A stretch of 64,000 nucleotides of DNA, from assembly GCA_036562185.1 (NCBI GenBank), contig DATCKN010000090.1, positions 109,613-173,612 on the forward strand, in the 5' to 3' direction. This DNA is from Thermoclostridium sp036562185. Its GTDB lineage: Bacteria; Bacillota; Clostridia; DSM-8532. This document shows positions 26,491 through 36,002 of this stretch, piece after piece. The notes under the pieces were generated by a model, which saw only the letters and a program-made list of their open reading frames with translations, ran no database searches and was not told where the DNA came from. Both the position numbers and the translations under genes were made by a program. Each line of letters starts with the position of its first letter. Within the stretch, counting starts at the first letter, position 1.

Positions 26491-27153
26491 ATGCCCGGTA
26501 ATGTTATGGAAAACAATAGTGCCAGTTTGTCCGGAAGCATTGTATCAAAGCCTGAATTTAGCCATGAAGTATATGGAGAAGGATTTTATACTTTTACTGT
26601 TGAAGTCCCCAGGCTCAGCAATACATATGATTATATTCCTATCTTGTTTTCCGAGCGTCTTTTACCACTTGAAAAAATTGAGGTAGGAAAAATAGTCGCT
26701 GTTGAAGGGCAGTTCAGAAGCTACAACAACTACAGCAGTGAAGGAGGTCATAAGCTTCTGTTAACAGTGTTTGCCCGTGACATTGTTGTTCTGGATAATC
26801 CGGACGAGGTAAAAGTAACAAACAGTATATTCTTAAACGGGTTTATCTGCAAAAAACCTGTTTACAGAACCACACCTTTTGGCCGTGAAATTGCAGACAT
26901 ACTTCTTGCTGTGAATCGCGCTTATAACAAATCAGATTACATACCGTGCATTGCATGGGGACGTAATGCCCGTTACGCAAGTAATTTTGAAATAGGTGAC
27001 AATATCAGGATCTGGGGAAGAATTCAAAGCAGAGTATATCAAAAGAAACTGGCTGACGGCACAAATGAGGAACGGACAGCTTATGAAGTTTCCATTTCAA
27101 AGATGGAACACATCCGGGACAATAACAATGCACGAAAGAGCGACAAAGAATAA
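26491..27153 (+). CDS. Tandem-OB single-stranded DNA-binding-like protein
   Basis: 220 residues. Two OB-fold-like halves: residues 6-108 (SGSIVSKPEFSHEVYGEGFYTFTVEVPRLS) and 110-205 (NSIFLNGFICKKPVYRTTPFGREIADILLAVNR, CIAWGRNARYASNF, GDNIRIWGRIQSRVY). The second half is closest to classical SSB. The acidic C-terminal tip typical of SSB (DDxIPF) is missing; it ends in charged residues instead. Such double-OB SSB relatives are known in Clostridia; their role is not settled. The next gene's start lies 16 bases past its stop. Confidence 0.75.
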   Translation: MPGNVMENNSASLSGSIVSKPEFSHEVYGEGFYTFTVEVPRLSNTYDYIPILFSERLLPLEKIEVGKIVAVEGQFRSYNNYSSEGGHKLLLTVFARDIVVLDNPDEVKVTNSIFLNGFICKKPVYRTTPFGREIADILLAVNRAYNKSDYIPCIAWGRNARYASNFEIGDNIRIWGRIQSRVYQKKLADGTNEERTAYEVSISKMEHIRDNNNARKSDKE

Positions 27154-27169
27154 AAAGGAGAAGATATCA

Positions 27170-27580
27170 GTGTTAAAGGTAGTTTTCGGTACAAAAGGAG
27201 TTGGAAAAACAAAGTATTTAATTGAAGATGCACACAGCATAGTAGATGCGTGCAAGGGAAACATCGTTTTTATTGATACCAGCGACGAACTGATTACAGC
27301 ACTAAGGCATGAGATTCGGTTCGTTAACATTACAGAATTCCAGATTGATAGTCTTTGTTCTTTCTACGGTTTTATCTGTGGTTTAATAGCAGCGAATTAT
27401 GACATTGTAGCCCTGTATATCGACAGGCTTGATTTAATTGCAGAGGAAAACCCGGATTATCAAAGTTTTTTTGGAAAAATTAAGGAACTGCACGACAGGT
27501 ATAATATACGTTTTGTATTCTCAATCAGCGGAAATATTAAGGATATACCCGATTATATAACAAAGGAATATGCATTATGA
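27170..27580 (+). CDS. Small P-loop NTPase
   Basis: 136 residues from GTG 27170, 9 bases after AAAGGAG. A longer frame overlaps the SSB-like gene but lacks a ribosome binding site. Walker A FGTKGVGKT lies at the N-terminus (residues 6-14) and a Walker B-like strand at IVALYIDRLD. There are no AAA or helicase motifs after that, so it is a minimal P-loop protein. Being adjacent to the SSB-like gene suggests a shared DNA-linked role; this is inference. Confidence 0.65.
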   Translation: MLKVVFGTKGVGKTKYLIEDAHSIVDACKGNIVFIDTSDELITALRHEIRFVNITEFQIDSLCSFYGFICGLIAANYDIVALYIDRLDLIAEENPDYQSFFGKIKELHDRYNIRFVFSISGNIKDIPDYITKEYAL

Positions 27581-27651
27581 TATAATGAGGCTTATCAAAT
27601 TCCATCATCTCTTCCAGGTTGTAACTTAATATTGCCTCTTTTTTTGTCAGA

Positions 27652-27674
27652 CCTGCTTCAAGCAGGCTTTTTTT
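27652..27674 (+). terminator. Terminator before priA
   Basis: CCTGC-TTCAA-GCAGG followed by C and seven T's. Confidence 0.75.
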
Positions 27675-27750
27675 ATATTTGCATTTTTCTTTCATTTGTC
27701 ATCGCAATCATGTAAAATAATTTAAGGATTAATCAGAGGTGTATATAAAG

Positions 27751-30186
27751 ATGTACGTATCCGTTGTTATACAAAACAGTACAAGAGAATACGATAAAAC
27801 TTATGACTATATAGTTCCTGAAAAATTTCTCTGCTATATTCAGCCGGGCATACGTGTACTTGTTCCTTTTGGAAAAGGCAGTCACCTTCGCGAGGCATTT
27901 GTTTTGGAAGTAAAAGAACACAGCGAACATACAGGATTAAAGGAGATTTCTCAAATTGTTGACGAAACACCGGTTTTATCCGAGGAATTAATTGAATTAT
28001 GCAAGTACATGAGAAACCGGTATATATGTACGTACGACATGGCTATCAGATGCATGCTTCCAACAGGCCTTGGGTTGTCATTCAAAGAAGAGGTAATCCT
28101 ATTATCAGATAAACCGGCGGATTTGGATAAAGAAGAACAGGATATTATTAATGCTTTAACCGAAAATAGCCGAAAGCTGTCTTTGGAGCAACTTCAGCAG
28201 ATTCTGAAAAAGCCGGTAAGAAAAACTTTAAATCAACTGGAAGAAAAACAACTGATAAAAATAGACAGCAATATTAAACTGAAAGTAAAGGAAAAAACTG
28301 AAAAGGTGGCATTCCCTAACATAGATGAAGAAGAATTTCTGGAGATGGTTCAGAATAACAATGTTAAAAGCCTAAACTACATACGTATTATGGAACTTCT
28401 TTATGAAGAAGGCGCAATACCTGTTGCTGAGTTAAACTCGTTTGGGTATTCCATGAGTACATTAAATAACATGAAAAAAAAGGGGTATATTACTTTATAT
28501 GAAATGCCGGTGGAAACAGCTCCCATAGTAGAAGATGCGGATTTGCCCGAATCAAAACCGAGGGAGCCAACACCATGCCAGAGACGTGCTCTTGACAGTA
28601 TTTTTGAATCAATGACTTCCGGAGGATTCCAGGAAATACTGCTGCATGGTGTGACAGGCAGTGGAAAAACCGAAGTTTATATGCAGGTGATAGCGAAAGT
28701 TATTGAAAACGGAAAGAACGCAATCATGCTGGTACCGGAAATAGGGCTTACTCCCCAAACAGTACGCCTGTTTAAAGGTAGGTTCGGCAAACAGGTTGCG
28801 GTGCTTCACAGCCGTCTTTCAATAAGGGAACGCTATGATCAGTGGAAAAGGATCAAAAACGGTGAAGTGAGGGTGGTTATTGGGGCACGTTCGGCTGTTT
28901 TTGCACCTTTGGAGAATATCGGCATAATAATAATTGACGAAGAACATGAAACATCATATAAGTCAGACAGGACTCCAAAGTATGATGCAAGGGGAATAGC
29001 GACATTCAGGTGCAGGTTCAGCAACGCTTTGCTTGTATACGGATCTGCAACGCCATCCATAGAAAACTATTACCGGGCTGTGAACGGAAAAATAAAGCTT
29101 GTTCAGATGCTCGAACGAGCAAATAATCAACCCCTGCCCGAGATTATAACAGTGGATATGCGTATGGAAGAAAATTCAGGATTAAAAAACGGAATCAGCA
29201 CTGTTTTAGCCCAGGAATTAATAAAGAATAAAGAGGCAGGAGAGCAATCCATCATCTTCATTAACAGGAGAGGCTACTCCAATTTTGTACAGTGCAGAAG
29301 TTGCGGATATATAGTATTATGCCCTTATTGCAGCGTATCGCTTACTTATCACCAGGCTGAAAAAAGGCTTGTTTGCCATTACTGCAGCTTTGTTACGGCA
29401 AAGCCGGACACATGCCCTGCATGCAAAAGCGATAATATAGATTTCTATGGTGTCGGAACTCAAAAAGTTGAGGAACAGATTCCGTTAATTTGCCCGGATA
29501 TGTCGGTAATACGAATGGATATGGATACCACCGCGGGCAAGCACGGACATGAAAAAATACTTGATAAATTTAAAAACGAAAAAATTGATGTAATGGTTGG
29601 TACGCAAATGATAGCCAAAGGACATGATTTTCCTGATGTCACATTGGTTGGAATACTATCTGCAGACAGTCTGTTGGGAAGCGGGGATTATAAAGCGTCA
29701 GAGAGAACGTTTCAACTTATAACCCAGGCTGCAGGAAGAGCAGGAAGAGCAGGAAAGCATGGGAGAGTGATCCTTCAAACATTTAACCCTGACAATTTCA
29801 GTATACAGGCTGCCATAAAACAGGATTATCAGGAATTTTACAGACAGGAAACAGAGCTTCGGAAAGAGCTGAAACTGCCACCGTTTTATCAGATAGGGCT
29901 TATTCAGGTGTCATCGAAAAACAAGGATCTGTCCAGAAAAATTGCAGGTAAAATACATGCTGATTTATTAAGAAACAGTAACTTAAATGCCGATATTTTT
30001 GTATCCGATCCCGCCCCTTCACCTTTGGTAAAACTGCGAAACCAGTATAGATGGCGTATTATTCTGAAACACCAAAAGATAAAAAGCCTTACAAATATCC
30101 TTGAATGGGTTTATGATACATATAGTTCTTCAAACAGGAGAGAGTGCACCGTTTCTGTAGATATCAATCCTTATAGTATGATATAA
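27751..30186 (+). CDS. priA: Primosomal protein N' (PriA replication restart helicase)
   Basis: 811 residues from ATG 27751, 10 bases after AGAGGTG. It reloads the replisome at stalled forks. The N-terminal DNA-binding domain (VIPEKFLCYIQPGIRVLVPFG-like) is followed by a winged-helix region, Walker A GVTGSGKT at about 300-307, DEEH at about 396-399, and a zinc-binding insert with C515, C518 and three more CxxC pairs. The C-terminal helicase motif includes QAAGRAGRAG. Normal length for Gram-positives. It heads the priA-def-fmt-DUF116 group. Confidence 0.97.
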   Translation: MYVSVVIQNSTREYDKTYDYIVPEKFLCYIQPGIRVLVPFGKGSHLREAFVLEVKEHSEHTGLKEISQIVDETPVLSEELIELCKYMRNRYICTYDMAIRCMLPTGLGLSFKEEVILLSDKPADLDKEEQDIINALTENSRKLSLEQLQQILKKPVRKTLNQLEEKQLIKIDSNIKLKVKEKTEKVAFPNIDEEEFLEMVQNNNVKSLNYIRIMELLYEEGAIPVAELNSFGYSMSTLNNMKKKGYITLYEMPVETAPIVEDADLPESKPREPTPCQRRALDSIFESMTSGGFQEILLHGVTGSGKTEVYMQVIAKVIENGKNAIMLVPEIGLTPQTVRLFKGRFGKQVAVLHSRLSIRERYDQWKRIKNGEVRVVIGARSAVFAPLENIGIIIIDEEHETSYKSDRTPKYDARGIATFRCRFSNALLVYGSATPSIENYYRAVNGKIKLVQMLERANNQPLPEIITVDMRMEENSGLKNGISTVLAQELIKNKEAGEQSIIFINRRGYSNFVQCRSCGYIVLCPYCSVSLTYHQAEKRLVCHYCSFVTAKPDTCPACKSDNIDFYGVGTQKVEEQIPLICPDMSVIRMDMDTTAGKHGHEKILDKFKNEKIDVMVGTQMIAKGHDFPDVTLVGILSADSLLGSGDYKASERTFQLITQAAGRAGRAGKHGRVILQTFNPDNFSIQAAIKQDYQEFYRQETELRKELKLPPFYQIGLIQVSSKNKDLSRKIAGKIHADLLRNSNLNADIFVSDPAPSPLVKLRNQYRWRIILKHQKIKSLTNILEWVYDTYSSSNRRECTVSVDINPYSMI

Positions 30187-30253
30187 TGGCATCATTGAAG
30201 GGTAAATAATATATTGGTTTTATGCAAATTATTTTTAGTTGGGAGGCAACATA

Positions 30254-30721
30254 ATGGCAATACGAGAAATTCGGAAAAAAGGCGATGAAGTATTGAGAAA
30301 AAAAAGCAAACCTGTTACTGAGATTAGTGACAGAATAAATGAGCTTATAGATGATATGCTTGATACAATGTATAATGCTGATGGAGTGGGGCTTGCAGCT
30401 CCACAGGTAGGCATACTGAAACGTATTTGTGTTATAGATGTTGGGGATGGCCCTATTGTCCTGATTAATCCCGAGAAAATCGAGGAATCGGCCGAGCAAA
30501 TTCAGGCTGCCGAAGGATGTTTGAGCATTCCTGGCATTTATGGGGAGGTTAAAAGGCCCGCCCGTGTGGTGGTTAAAGCATTGAACAGAAAAGGCGAGCC
30601 TTTTACGGTTGAAGGAACAGATATGCTTGCAAGAGCACTGTGCCATGAAATGGATCATCTCGATGGTATACTGTTTGAGGATAAGGTAATTCGTTATATT
30701 GACGTCAACAATGAAGATTAA
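30254..30721 (+). CDS. def: Peptide deformylase
   Basis: 155 residues from ATG 30254, 7 bases after GGGAGG; the frame opens at TTG 30239 but that lies before the Shine-Dalgarno. It removes the formyl group from new proteins. Motif 1 GVGLAAPQVG (44-53), motif 2 EGCLS with metal Cys89, and motif 3 HEMDH with His131, Glu132 and His135 are intact. Fmt, the enzyme that adds the formyl group to the initiator tRNA, is next. Confidence 0.97.
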   Translation: MAIREIRKKGDEVLRKKSKPVTEISDRINELIDDMLDTMYNADGVGLAAPQVGILKRICVIDVGDGPIVLINPEKIEESAEQIQAAEGCLSIPGIYGEVKRPARVVVKALNRKGEPFTVEGTDMLARALCHEMDHLDGILFEDKVIRYIDVNNED

Positions 30722-30748
30722 AGTTTCAATAATGAAAAGGGTGTAGTT

Positions 30749-31699
30749 ATGAGAATTGTTTTTATGGGAACACCGGAGTTTGCCGTTCCAAGCCTTGAGA
30801 TTCTGGTTAAAAACGGCATGGATGTTGTAATGGTGGTAACTCAGCCAGACAAGCCAAAGGGAAGAGGATATAAAGTTACTTATACTCCGGTTAAGGAATG
30901 TGCTCAAAAACATAATATACCTGTTATGCAGCCAGAAAAAATAGGCAGCAGCGATGCCGTTGGGCAGCTAAAACAACTTAAGCCCGATCTCTTTGTAACT
31001 TGCGCATTTGGACAGTTTCTTACCTCGGAAGTTTTAGGAATTCCCAGGTTCGGAACGGTTAATGTCCATGGTTCTTTATTGCCGAAGTACCGTGGCGCAG
31101 CTCCCATACAATGGGCGATAATAAACGGTGAAAAAAAGACGGGTGTGACGACAATGCTGACGGTTTTAAAACTGGATGCCGGTGATATTCTGCTTTCAAA
31201 AGAAATAAGTATTGATGATGATATGACAGCAGGACAACTTCACGACAAGATGTCAATAATTGGTGCAGAGCTTTTACTGGAAACAATACAAGGGCTGGAA
31301 AAAGGGATCATTACTCCGATACCGCAAAATGAATCCGAAGCCACCTATGCTCCCCGTATTGTCAGAGAAACGGGAAAAATCAATTGGGAAGCCCAGGCAA
31401 CAGCAATACACAATCTGGTAAGAGGAACCGATCCGTGGCCGGGTGCTTATTCGTACCTGAATGGCGAGAGAATGCGTATATGGAAGACAAAAGTACTTGA
31501 TGAAGAAAAAGCATCAGGAAAGGAACCAGGATCAATAATTGATATAAATAAAAGTTATTTTTTGGTGCAGACAGGGAAGGGTATTATAGGAGTATATGAA
31601 ATTCAATGCGACAACGGCAAAAGGATGACTGTTGAACAGTATATTTGCGGCCATGAATTAAAACCGGGGGATCGTTTTGAGTCGGAACAGCTACTTTAA
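30749..31699 (+). CDS. fmt: Methionyl-tRNA formyltransferase
   Basis: 316 residues. It formylates initiator Met-tRNA using 10-formyl-THF. Seen: MGTPEFAVPSLE at the N-terminus, VTQPDKPKGRG, the catalytic region VNVHGSLLPKYRGAAPIQWA (Asn and His), and GVTTMLTVLKLDAGDIL with the Asp. The C-terminal OB-like domain ends in ICGHELKPGDRFE. The last 23 bases overlap the next gene's TTG start, suggesting coupled translation. Confidence 0.97.
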   Translation: MRIVFMGTPEFAVPSLEILVKNGMDVVMVVTQPDKPKGRGYKVTYTPVKECAQKHNIPVMQPEKIGSSDAVGQLKQLKPDLFVTCAFGQFLTSEVLGIPRFGTVNVHGSLLPKYRGAAPIQWAIINGEKKTGVTTMLTVLKLDAGDILLSKEISIDDDMTAGQLHDKMSIIGAELLLETIQGLEKGIITPIPQNESEATYAPRIVRETGKINWEAQATAIHNLVRGTDPWPGAYSYLNGERMRIWKTKVLDEEKASGKEPGSIIDINKSYFLVQTGKGIIGVYEIQCDNGKRMTVEQYICGHELKPGDRFESEQLL

Positions 31700-32444
31700 A
31701 AATCTTTCTTTCTCAGTAATTATTGTTTTCTTAATTTTGGCTGCAGTAATATTAATTGCTGCAGCATATTTCAGTGCGGAAATTTTCCGCATAATTTTTA
31801 TTTTTCTTGCTTTTTTGCTTATGGTTATTTTTTTACTGTTTTTAACCGGATTTATAATAATCAATAAAACCCTTACCGGATGCGAAGATAATGCAGGTGG
31901 TTCCGATTTTGTCGGAGCGCTGTTTATGCCCATTGCACTAAGGCTTTTTATGCCTTTTATATTATTTATAAGCAATACTTTTAATTACAGGAAAGAAGAA
32001 ATAAGAAAAGTTTACATTAAAGCAAACAATAAGTATGTTTTATCTGCCGGTAAAAAAGTTTTGCCCGGGAAACTGCTTGTAATTTTGCCCCACTGCCTGC
32101 AGCGTTCTGAATGCGGCTACCGTATACGTGAAGGGCTTAAAGAATGTCGGCAATGTGCACGGTGCACCCTTGGTGAAATAAAGGATTTGATTAATAAATT
32201 CGGTGTGATGGTAACTCTTGCAACAGGCGGAACATCTGCAAGAAAAGCCATTAATGATTTGAAGCCCGGTCTTGTTGTCGCTGTCGCCTGTGAAAGAGAT
32301 CTTTCGTCGGGCATCATGGATGTTAGAGGTTTGCCTGTTTACGGCATAATAAATGACAGGCCAAACGGCCCATGCAGGGACACTTTTGTTGATATTGAGG
32401 AGCTGAAAGCAGTAATAAAGCATTTTACCAAAGAAATGGACTGA
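31677..32444 (+). CDS. DUF116 membrane protein
   Basis: 255 residues from TTG 31677, with GGGGGAT upstream inside fmt. Three hydrophobic segments (about 10-33, 35-60 and 80-105) are followed by a soluble part with CLQRSECGYRIREGLKECRQCARC, a conserved Cys cluster that could bind metal, and PVYGIINDRPNGPCRDTFVD. The pattern matches DUF116. Function is unknown. In many Clostridia it follows fmt and precedes rsmB, so its place is conserved. Here a GH3 gene comes next. Confidence 0.85.
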   Translation: MSRNSYFKNLSFSVIIVFLILAAVILIAAAYFSAEIFRIIFIFLAFLLMVIFLLFLTGFIIINKTLTGCEDNAGGSDFVGALFMPIALRLFMPFILFISNTFNYRKEEIRKVYIKANNKYVLSAGKKVLPGKLLVILPHCLQRSECGYRIREGLKECRQCARCTLGEIKDLINKFGVMVTLATGGTSARKAINDLKPGLVVAVACERDLSSGIMDVRGLPVYGIINDRPNGPCRDTFVDIEELKAVIKHFTKEMD

Positions 32445-32450
32445 GTGGAT

Positions 32451-33698
32451 ATGAAAAAACTGGTGATTTTACTTATAGCAATTTTACTGGTTTTATTTGC
32501 CTGTGGGAAAGGGCAGGGAGAACCTGAATCACCTGATACAGAAAATAGTGTAACCGGTACTGTATCACCAACCCCCGATCCTGTAAAAGCAATTCTTGGT
32601 GAAATGACAGTGGATGAAAAAATAGGCCAGCTTTTTATAGTTCCATTGAGTACACTGAATGCAGGCGGGCCTGCGTTGGAAGTGGATGAAGAAACAGAAT
32701 CATCGATTAAAAAATATAAAATTGGTGGAGTTATTCTCTTCGCTGAAAATATTAAAAGTATACCGCAAACAACAAGCCTGACGGAAGGTCTTCAAAATAT
32801 CTCTGAAATACCGCTTTTTATTGCAGTTGATGAAGAAGGCGGGATGGTCAGCCGTATAACCAAGAGTTCCGAGATGCACGCAACGGTTTTTCCAGATAAT
32901 TCCGTGATAGGGGAAACAAAAAATCCTGATATTGCAAGACAGGTGGCATCAGCTATTGCCGAAGAAATATATTCACTTGGCTTTAATATGAATTTTGCAC
33001 CGGTAGCCGATATAAATACAAATCCTGATAATCCCGTTATTGGTCCAAGGTCCTATGGTAATAACGCAGAGGAAGTCAGCGTGATGGTGGCTGCTGCTGT
33101 AAACGGTATCCAAAGCAACTCTGTTTCAGCAGTTTTAAAACATTTTCCCGGACATGGCGATACCAGCACCGACTCACACTATGGAACTGCAACTGTAAAA
33201 CATACTAAGGAACGGCTTTTCAGTACCGAACTCTTACCGTTTATTGCAGGAATAGATGAAGGGGTTGATGGTGTTATGACAGCACATATATTAACACCTA
33301 ATATTCCCGGGGAAAACGTACCTGCTACACTTAAGCCCGAAATACTGACAGATATACTAAGAAATGAGCTGGGATTTAACGGGCTGATTATTACAGATGC
33401 GCTGAACATGAAGGCCATAACAAAGCATTTTTCTTCTGATGAGGCTGCCGTAAAGGCAATTCTTGCGGGTGCTGACATCCTGCTGATGCCGGAAAGCCTG
33501 GATACCGCATTTTCAGGCATAAAAAAAGCGTATAATGACGGTATAATATCAATTGAAAGAATAGACGAGTCGGTTGAAAGAATACTCAGAATTAAATACA
33601 AAAGAGGCCTTTTCAGTGATGACACAGAAAAAAAGAATCCCGAAGAAGTGCTTGGTTGCAGTGAACATCAGGAACTGTCCGACATGCTTTCAAAATAA
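32451..33698 (+). CDS. GH3 beta-N-acetylhexosaminidase lipoprotein (NagZ-like)
   Basis: 415 residues from ATG 32451; the preceding GTG is an unlikely start. A lipobox LFAC follows an N-terminal helix (Cys about 18), so it is a surface lipoprotein. The GH3 domain shows MTVDEKIGQLF, FAPVADINTNPDNP, the GH3 acid/base signature KHFPGHGDTSTDSH and the nucleophile Asp in ITDALNMKAI. It splits N-acetylglucosamine from peptidoglycan fragments. The gene sits where rsmB would be expected after DUF116. Confidence 0.9.
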   Translation: MKKLVILLIAILLVLFACGKGQGEPESPDTENSVTGTVSPTPDPVKAILGEMTVDEKIGQLFIVPLSTLNAGGPALEVDEETESSIKKYKIGGVILFAENIKSIPQTTSLTEGLQNISEIPLFIAVDEEGGMVSRITKSSEMHATVFPDNSVIGETKNPDIARQVASAIAEEIYSLGFNMNFAPVADINTNPDNPVIGPRSYGNNAEEVSVMVAAAVNGIQSNSVSAVLKHFPGHGDTSTDSHYGTATVKHTKERLFSTELLPFIAGIDEGVDGVMTAHILTPNIPGENVPATLKPEILTDILRNELGFNGLIITDALNMKAITKHFSSDEAAVKAILAGADILLMPESLDTAFSGIKKAYNDGIISIERIDESVERILRIKYKRGLFSDDTEKKNPEEVLGCSEHQELSDMLSK

Positions 33699-33775
33699 TA
33701 CTGATTTTAAGTAAACAGGTATAGACATTATGACATCATATCAAAACAGCATCAATATATGAAAGAAGGAGCAAT

Positions 33776-34867
33776 ATGGATTGGTTAAATACAGCAATTA
33801 ACAGGTTTTCAGAAACCCTTACAGACACTTTTCTCAGTATAGAAATTTGGAGGATTATCGTTGCAGGTGCAATTTTAATAATTACCTTTGCAGTGAGAAA
33901 GATACTGGTTAATTCTGTTTTATTGCTGATGAAAAAAATCACGGCAAAATCAAAACAAACATTGGATGATGAATTGGTTAATGCCGTTGATCCACCCGCA
34001 AGGCTTTTGATTTTTACAGCAGGATTATTTTTTGCCGTAAGAGTTCTTGGTTTTGAGGTAACAGACGAGTCCTTTTTAAAACATATAATACGTTCACTGA
34101 TAATATATTCAGTATTTTGGGCTATTTACCGTGCAGCAGGGATTATTTCGCGCATGTTTGAAAAGTTTACAAAAAAGACCCAATCAGCGCTTGATGATCT
34201 TTTGGCCCCGTTTGTAAATAAAGGCATCAAGGCAATTGTGGTTATCGTTTCAATAAGCGTTATCGCAAAAGAGTGGAAATATGACCTTGGAGCTCTTTTA
34301 ACAGGTCTTGGACTGGGCGGCCTTGCCTTTGCCCTGGCAGCACAGGAAACACTGGCAAATTTGTTCGGCGGTCTTGCAATAATGCTGGACAAACCGTTTA
34401 ATGTTGGTGATTATATCCAATGCGAAGGTCTGGAGGGAACTGTTGAAGACATAGGTTTCAGGAGTACCAGAATCCGCACTCCTGATCAAACACTGGTCAC
34501 GGTACCAAATTCATCCATAGCCAAAGCTCAGGTAACTAACTGTTCGAGAAGAAATAAAAGAAGGGTCAAATTCAATCTTCCCGTGAAGTATGGAACAACT
34601 GCAGAGCAGATGGAAAAATTGATTAAACGGGTTAGGGAAATGCTGACCAATCACCCTGATGTACACTCCGACTCAGTTTATGTTTACCTGGACGGGTTCG
34701 GTACGGATGCATATGAATTGCTTATTATCTTTTTTACGAAGACTACAAATTATCAGGAATATCTTGCAATCAAAGAAGATGTAAATTTAAAGCTTATGTA
34801 CTTAATGGATGAAATGGGAATTGAGGTGGCAATACCTGCAACAAGCGTATACCTGGAGAACAGGTAA
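33776..34867 (+). CDS. Small-conductance mechanosensitive channel (MscS family)
   Basis: 363 residues. Several membrane helices occupy the first 170 residues; the pore-lining helix has the Gly/Ala pattern LTGLGLGGLAFALAAQETLANL near 185, followed by FGGLAIMLDKPFNVGDYIQ and the beta domain VEDIGFRSTRIRTPDQTLVTVPNS. The C-terminal alpha/beta domain is complete. It opens under membrane tension to release solutes. AAGGAGCA precedes the start. Confidence 0.95.
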   Translation: MDWLNTAINRFSETLTDTFLSIEIWRIIVAGAILIITFAVRKILVNSVLLLMKKITAKSKQTLDDELVNAVDPPARLLIFTAGLFFAVRVLGFEVTDESFLKHIIRSLIIYSVFWAIYRAAGIISRMFEKFTKKTQSALDDLLAPFVNKGIKAIVVIVSISVIAKEWKYDLGALLTGLGLGGLAFALAAQETLANLFGGLAIMLDKPFNVGDYIQCEGLEGTVEDIGFRSTRIRTPDQTLVTVPNSSIAKAQVTNCSRRNKRRVKFNLPVKYGTTAEQMEKLIKRVREMLTNHPDVHSDSVYVYLDGFGTDAYELLIIFFTKTTNYQEYLAIKEDVNLKLMYLMDEMGIEVAIPATSVYLENR

Positions 34868-34940
34868 AACTTACATATCCATCAGGGCTTCTTTTAATTT
34901 ATAATTAGATATAATCTGGTAAGGTATAAAGGAGAGAAAA

Positions 34941-35501
34941 ATGAAAAAATTATTACTTCATATATGCTGCGCACCATGCGCCACCGGGGTTATTCAGAAA
35001 CTGAAAAGCGATGGCTGTTTTGATATATCAGGCCTTTATTACAACCCAAACATTCATCCTTCAGCAGAGCATGAAGCACGGAAAAATTCGGTTAAATCCC
35101 TGTCAATGGATGAAAATATTGAGATTCTGTATCATGACCTGGTTATGGTTGATTACTGGAAAGAAAACCTTGAAGGAAATAAAGAGCGCCGGTGCAGGTT
35201 TTGCTATACCTTGAGAATTGACCATACAGCAAAAACAGCAAAAGAAATGGGGTTTGACGCGTTTACAACGACACTCCTTGTAAGCCCATGGCAGGATCAT
35301 GAAAAAATCCGTGAAATAGCTGAATCTGCATCAAAAAAATACGGTATTGATTTTTTGTATCAGGATTTCAGGCCGTTTTACAGGGAAGGGAAGAATGAAG
35401 CCTACAGAAGGGGTTACTATTTTCAGAAGTACTGCGGCTGCATTTTTTCTTATCAGGAATCAGATCATAAAAAGAAACCGGTATATACCAGTTGGATTTG
35501 A
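34941..35501 (+). CDS. queH: Epoxyqueuosine reductase QueH
   Basis: 186 residues. The iron-sulphur/zinc Cys set is seen: C9, C10 and C13 (HICCAPC), then RCRFC, and KYCGC near the C-terminus, which together identify QueH (formerly DUF208). It converts epoxyqueuosine to queuosine in tRNA in organisms without QueG. AAAGGAGAG precedes the start. It stands alone. Confidence 0.92.
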   Translation: MKKLLLHICCAPCATGVIQKLKSDGCFDISGLYYNPNIHPSAEHEARKNSVKSLSMDENIEILYHDLVMVDYWKENLEGNKERRCRFCYTLRIDHTAKTAKEMGFDAFTTTLLVSPWQDHEKIREIAESASKKYGIDFLYQDFRPFYREGKNEAYRRGYYFQKYCGCIFSYQESDHKKKPVYTSWI

Positions 35502-36002
35502 ACCTCTATAATCAGTCAGTATCAACACAATGAATGATAAAACCATTAATTACATTCCTTTGTTTTATCAGCCATTTTATATCAAGTTAAATTATTGGAT
35601 TTTAAAACCTGCATAAAATATTCAATTAATTTTAATGTACTCATCTTAATCATGGAAAATACAACAGTGTACTATGCTGGAAATAGCACCGTTTTCATCT
35701 ATATAACCGGTGTGATATCTATTCTTACTGAACATACAACAGCAATTCTGTATGTATTATGCATAAATGAGATTTCCATGTTTTTGCTTTATATGAAATA
35801 CAGCCACCGGGACATCGCCCATTGATGCCCAAAGAGTCTGAAGTTATTACCGGAATGAGGTGAAAGAAATGAAAAAGCAAAGAGTATAAGTTAAAAGAAG
35901 ATTAAAATATTACCATTATGTTAAATCATTCAAATTGTTATTAGCTTAATATTAAAAAATGACGAAAGATTTAATGAATATAACCATTTTGGGGGATTAC
36001 AA
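35502..36002. other. Intergenic region before the amidase gene
   Basis: About 500 AT-rich bases. A TTG-started frame of 76 codons (35595-35825) has no ribosome binding site or recognisable family and is not called. No clear terminator for queH or promoter for the amidase gene is seen. TTTTGGGGGATT just before 36003 is a strong ribosome binding site. Confidence 0.4.

Noticed and set aside
35595..35825. 76-codon frame between queH and the amidase gene
   Set aside because: TTG start, no ribosome binding site, low-complexity composition.
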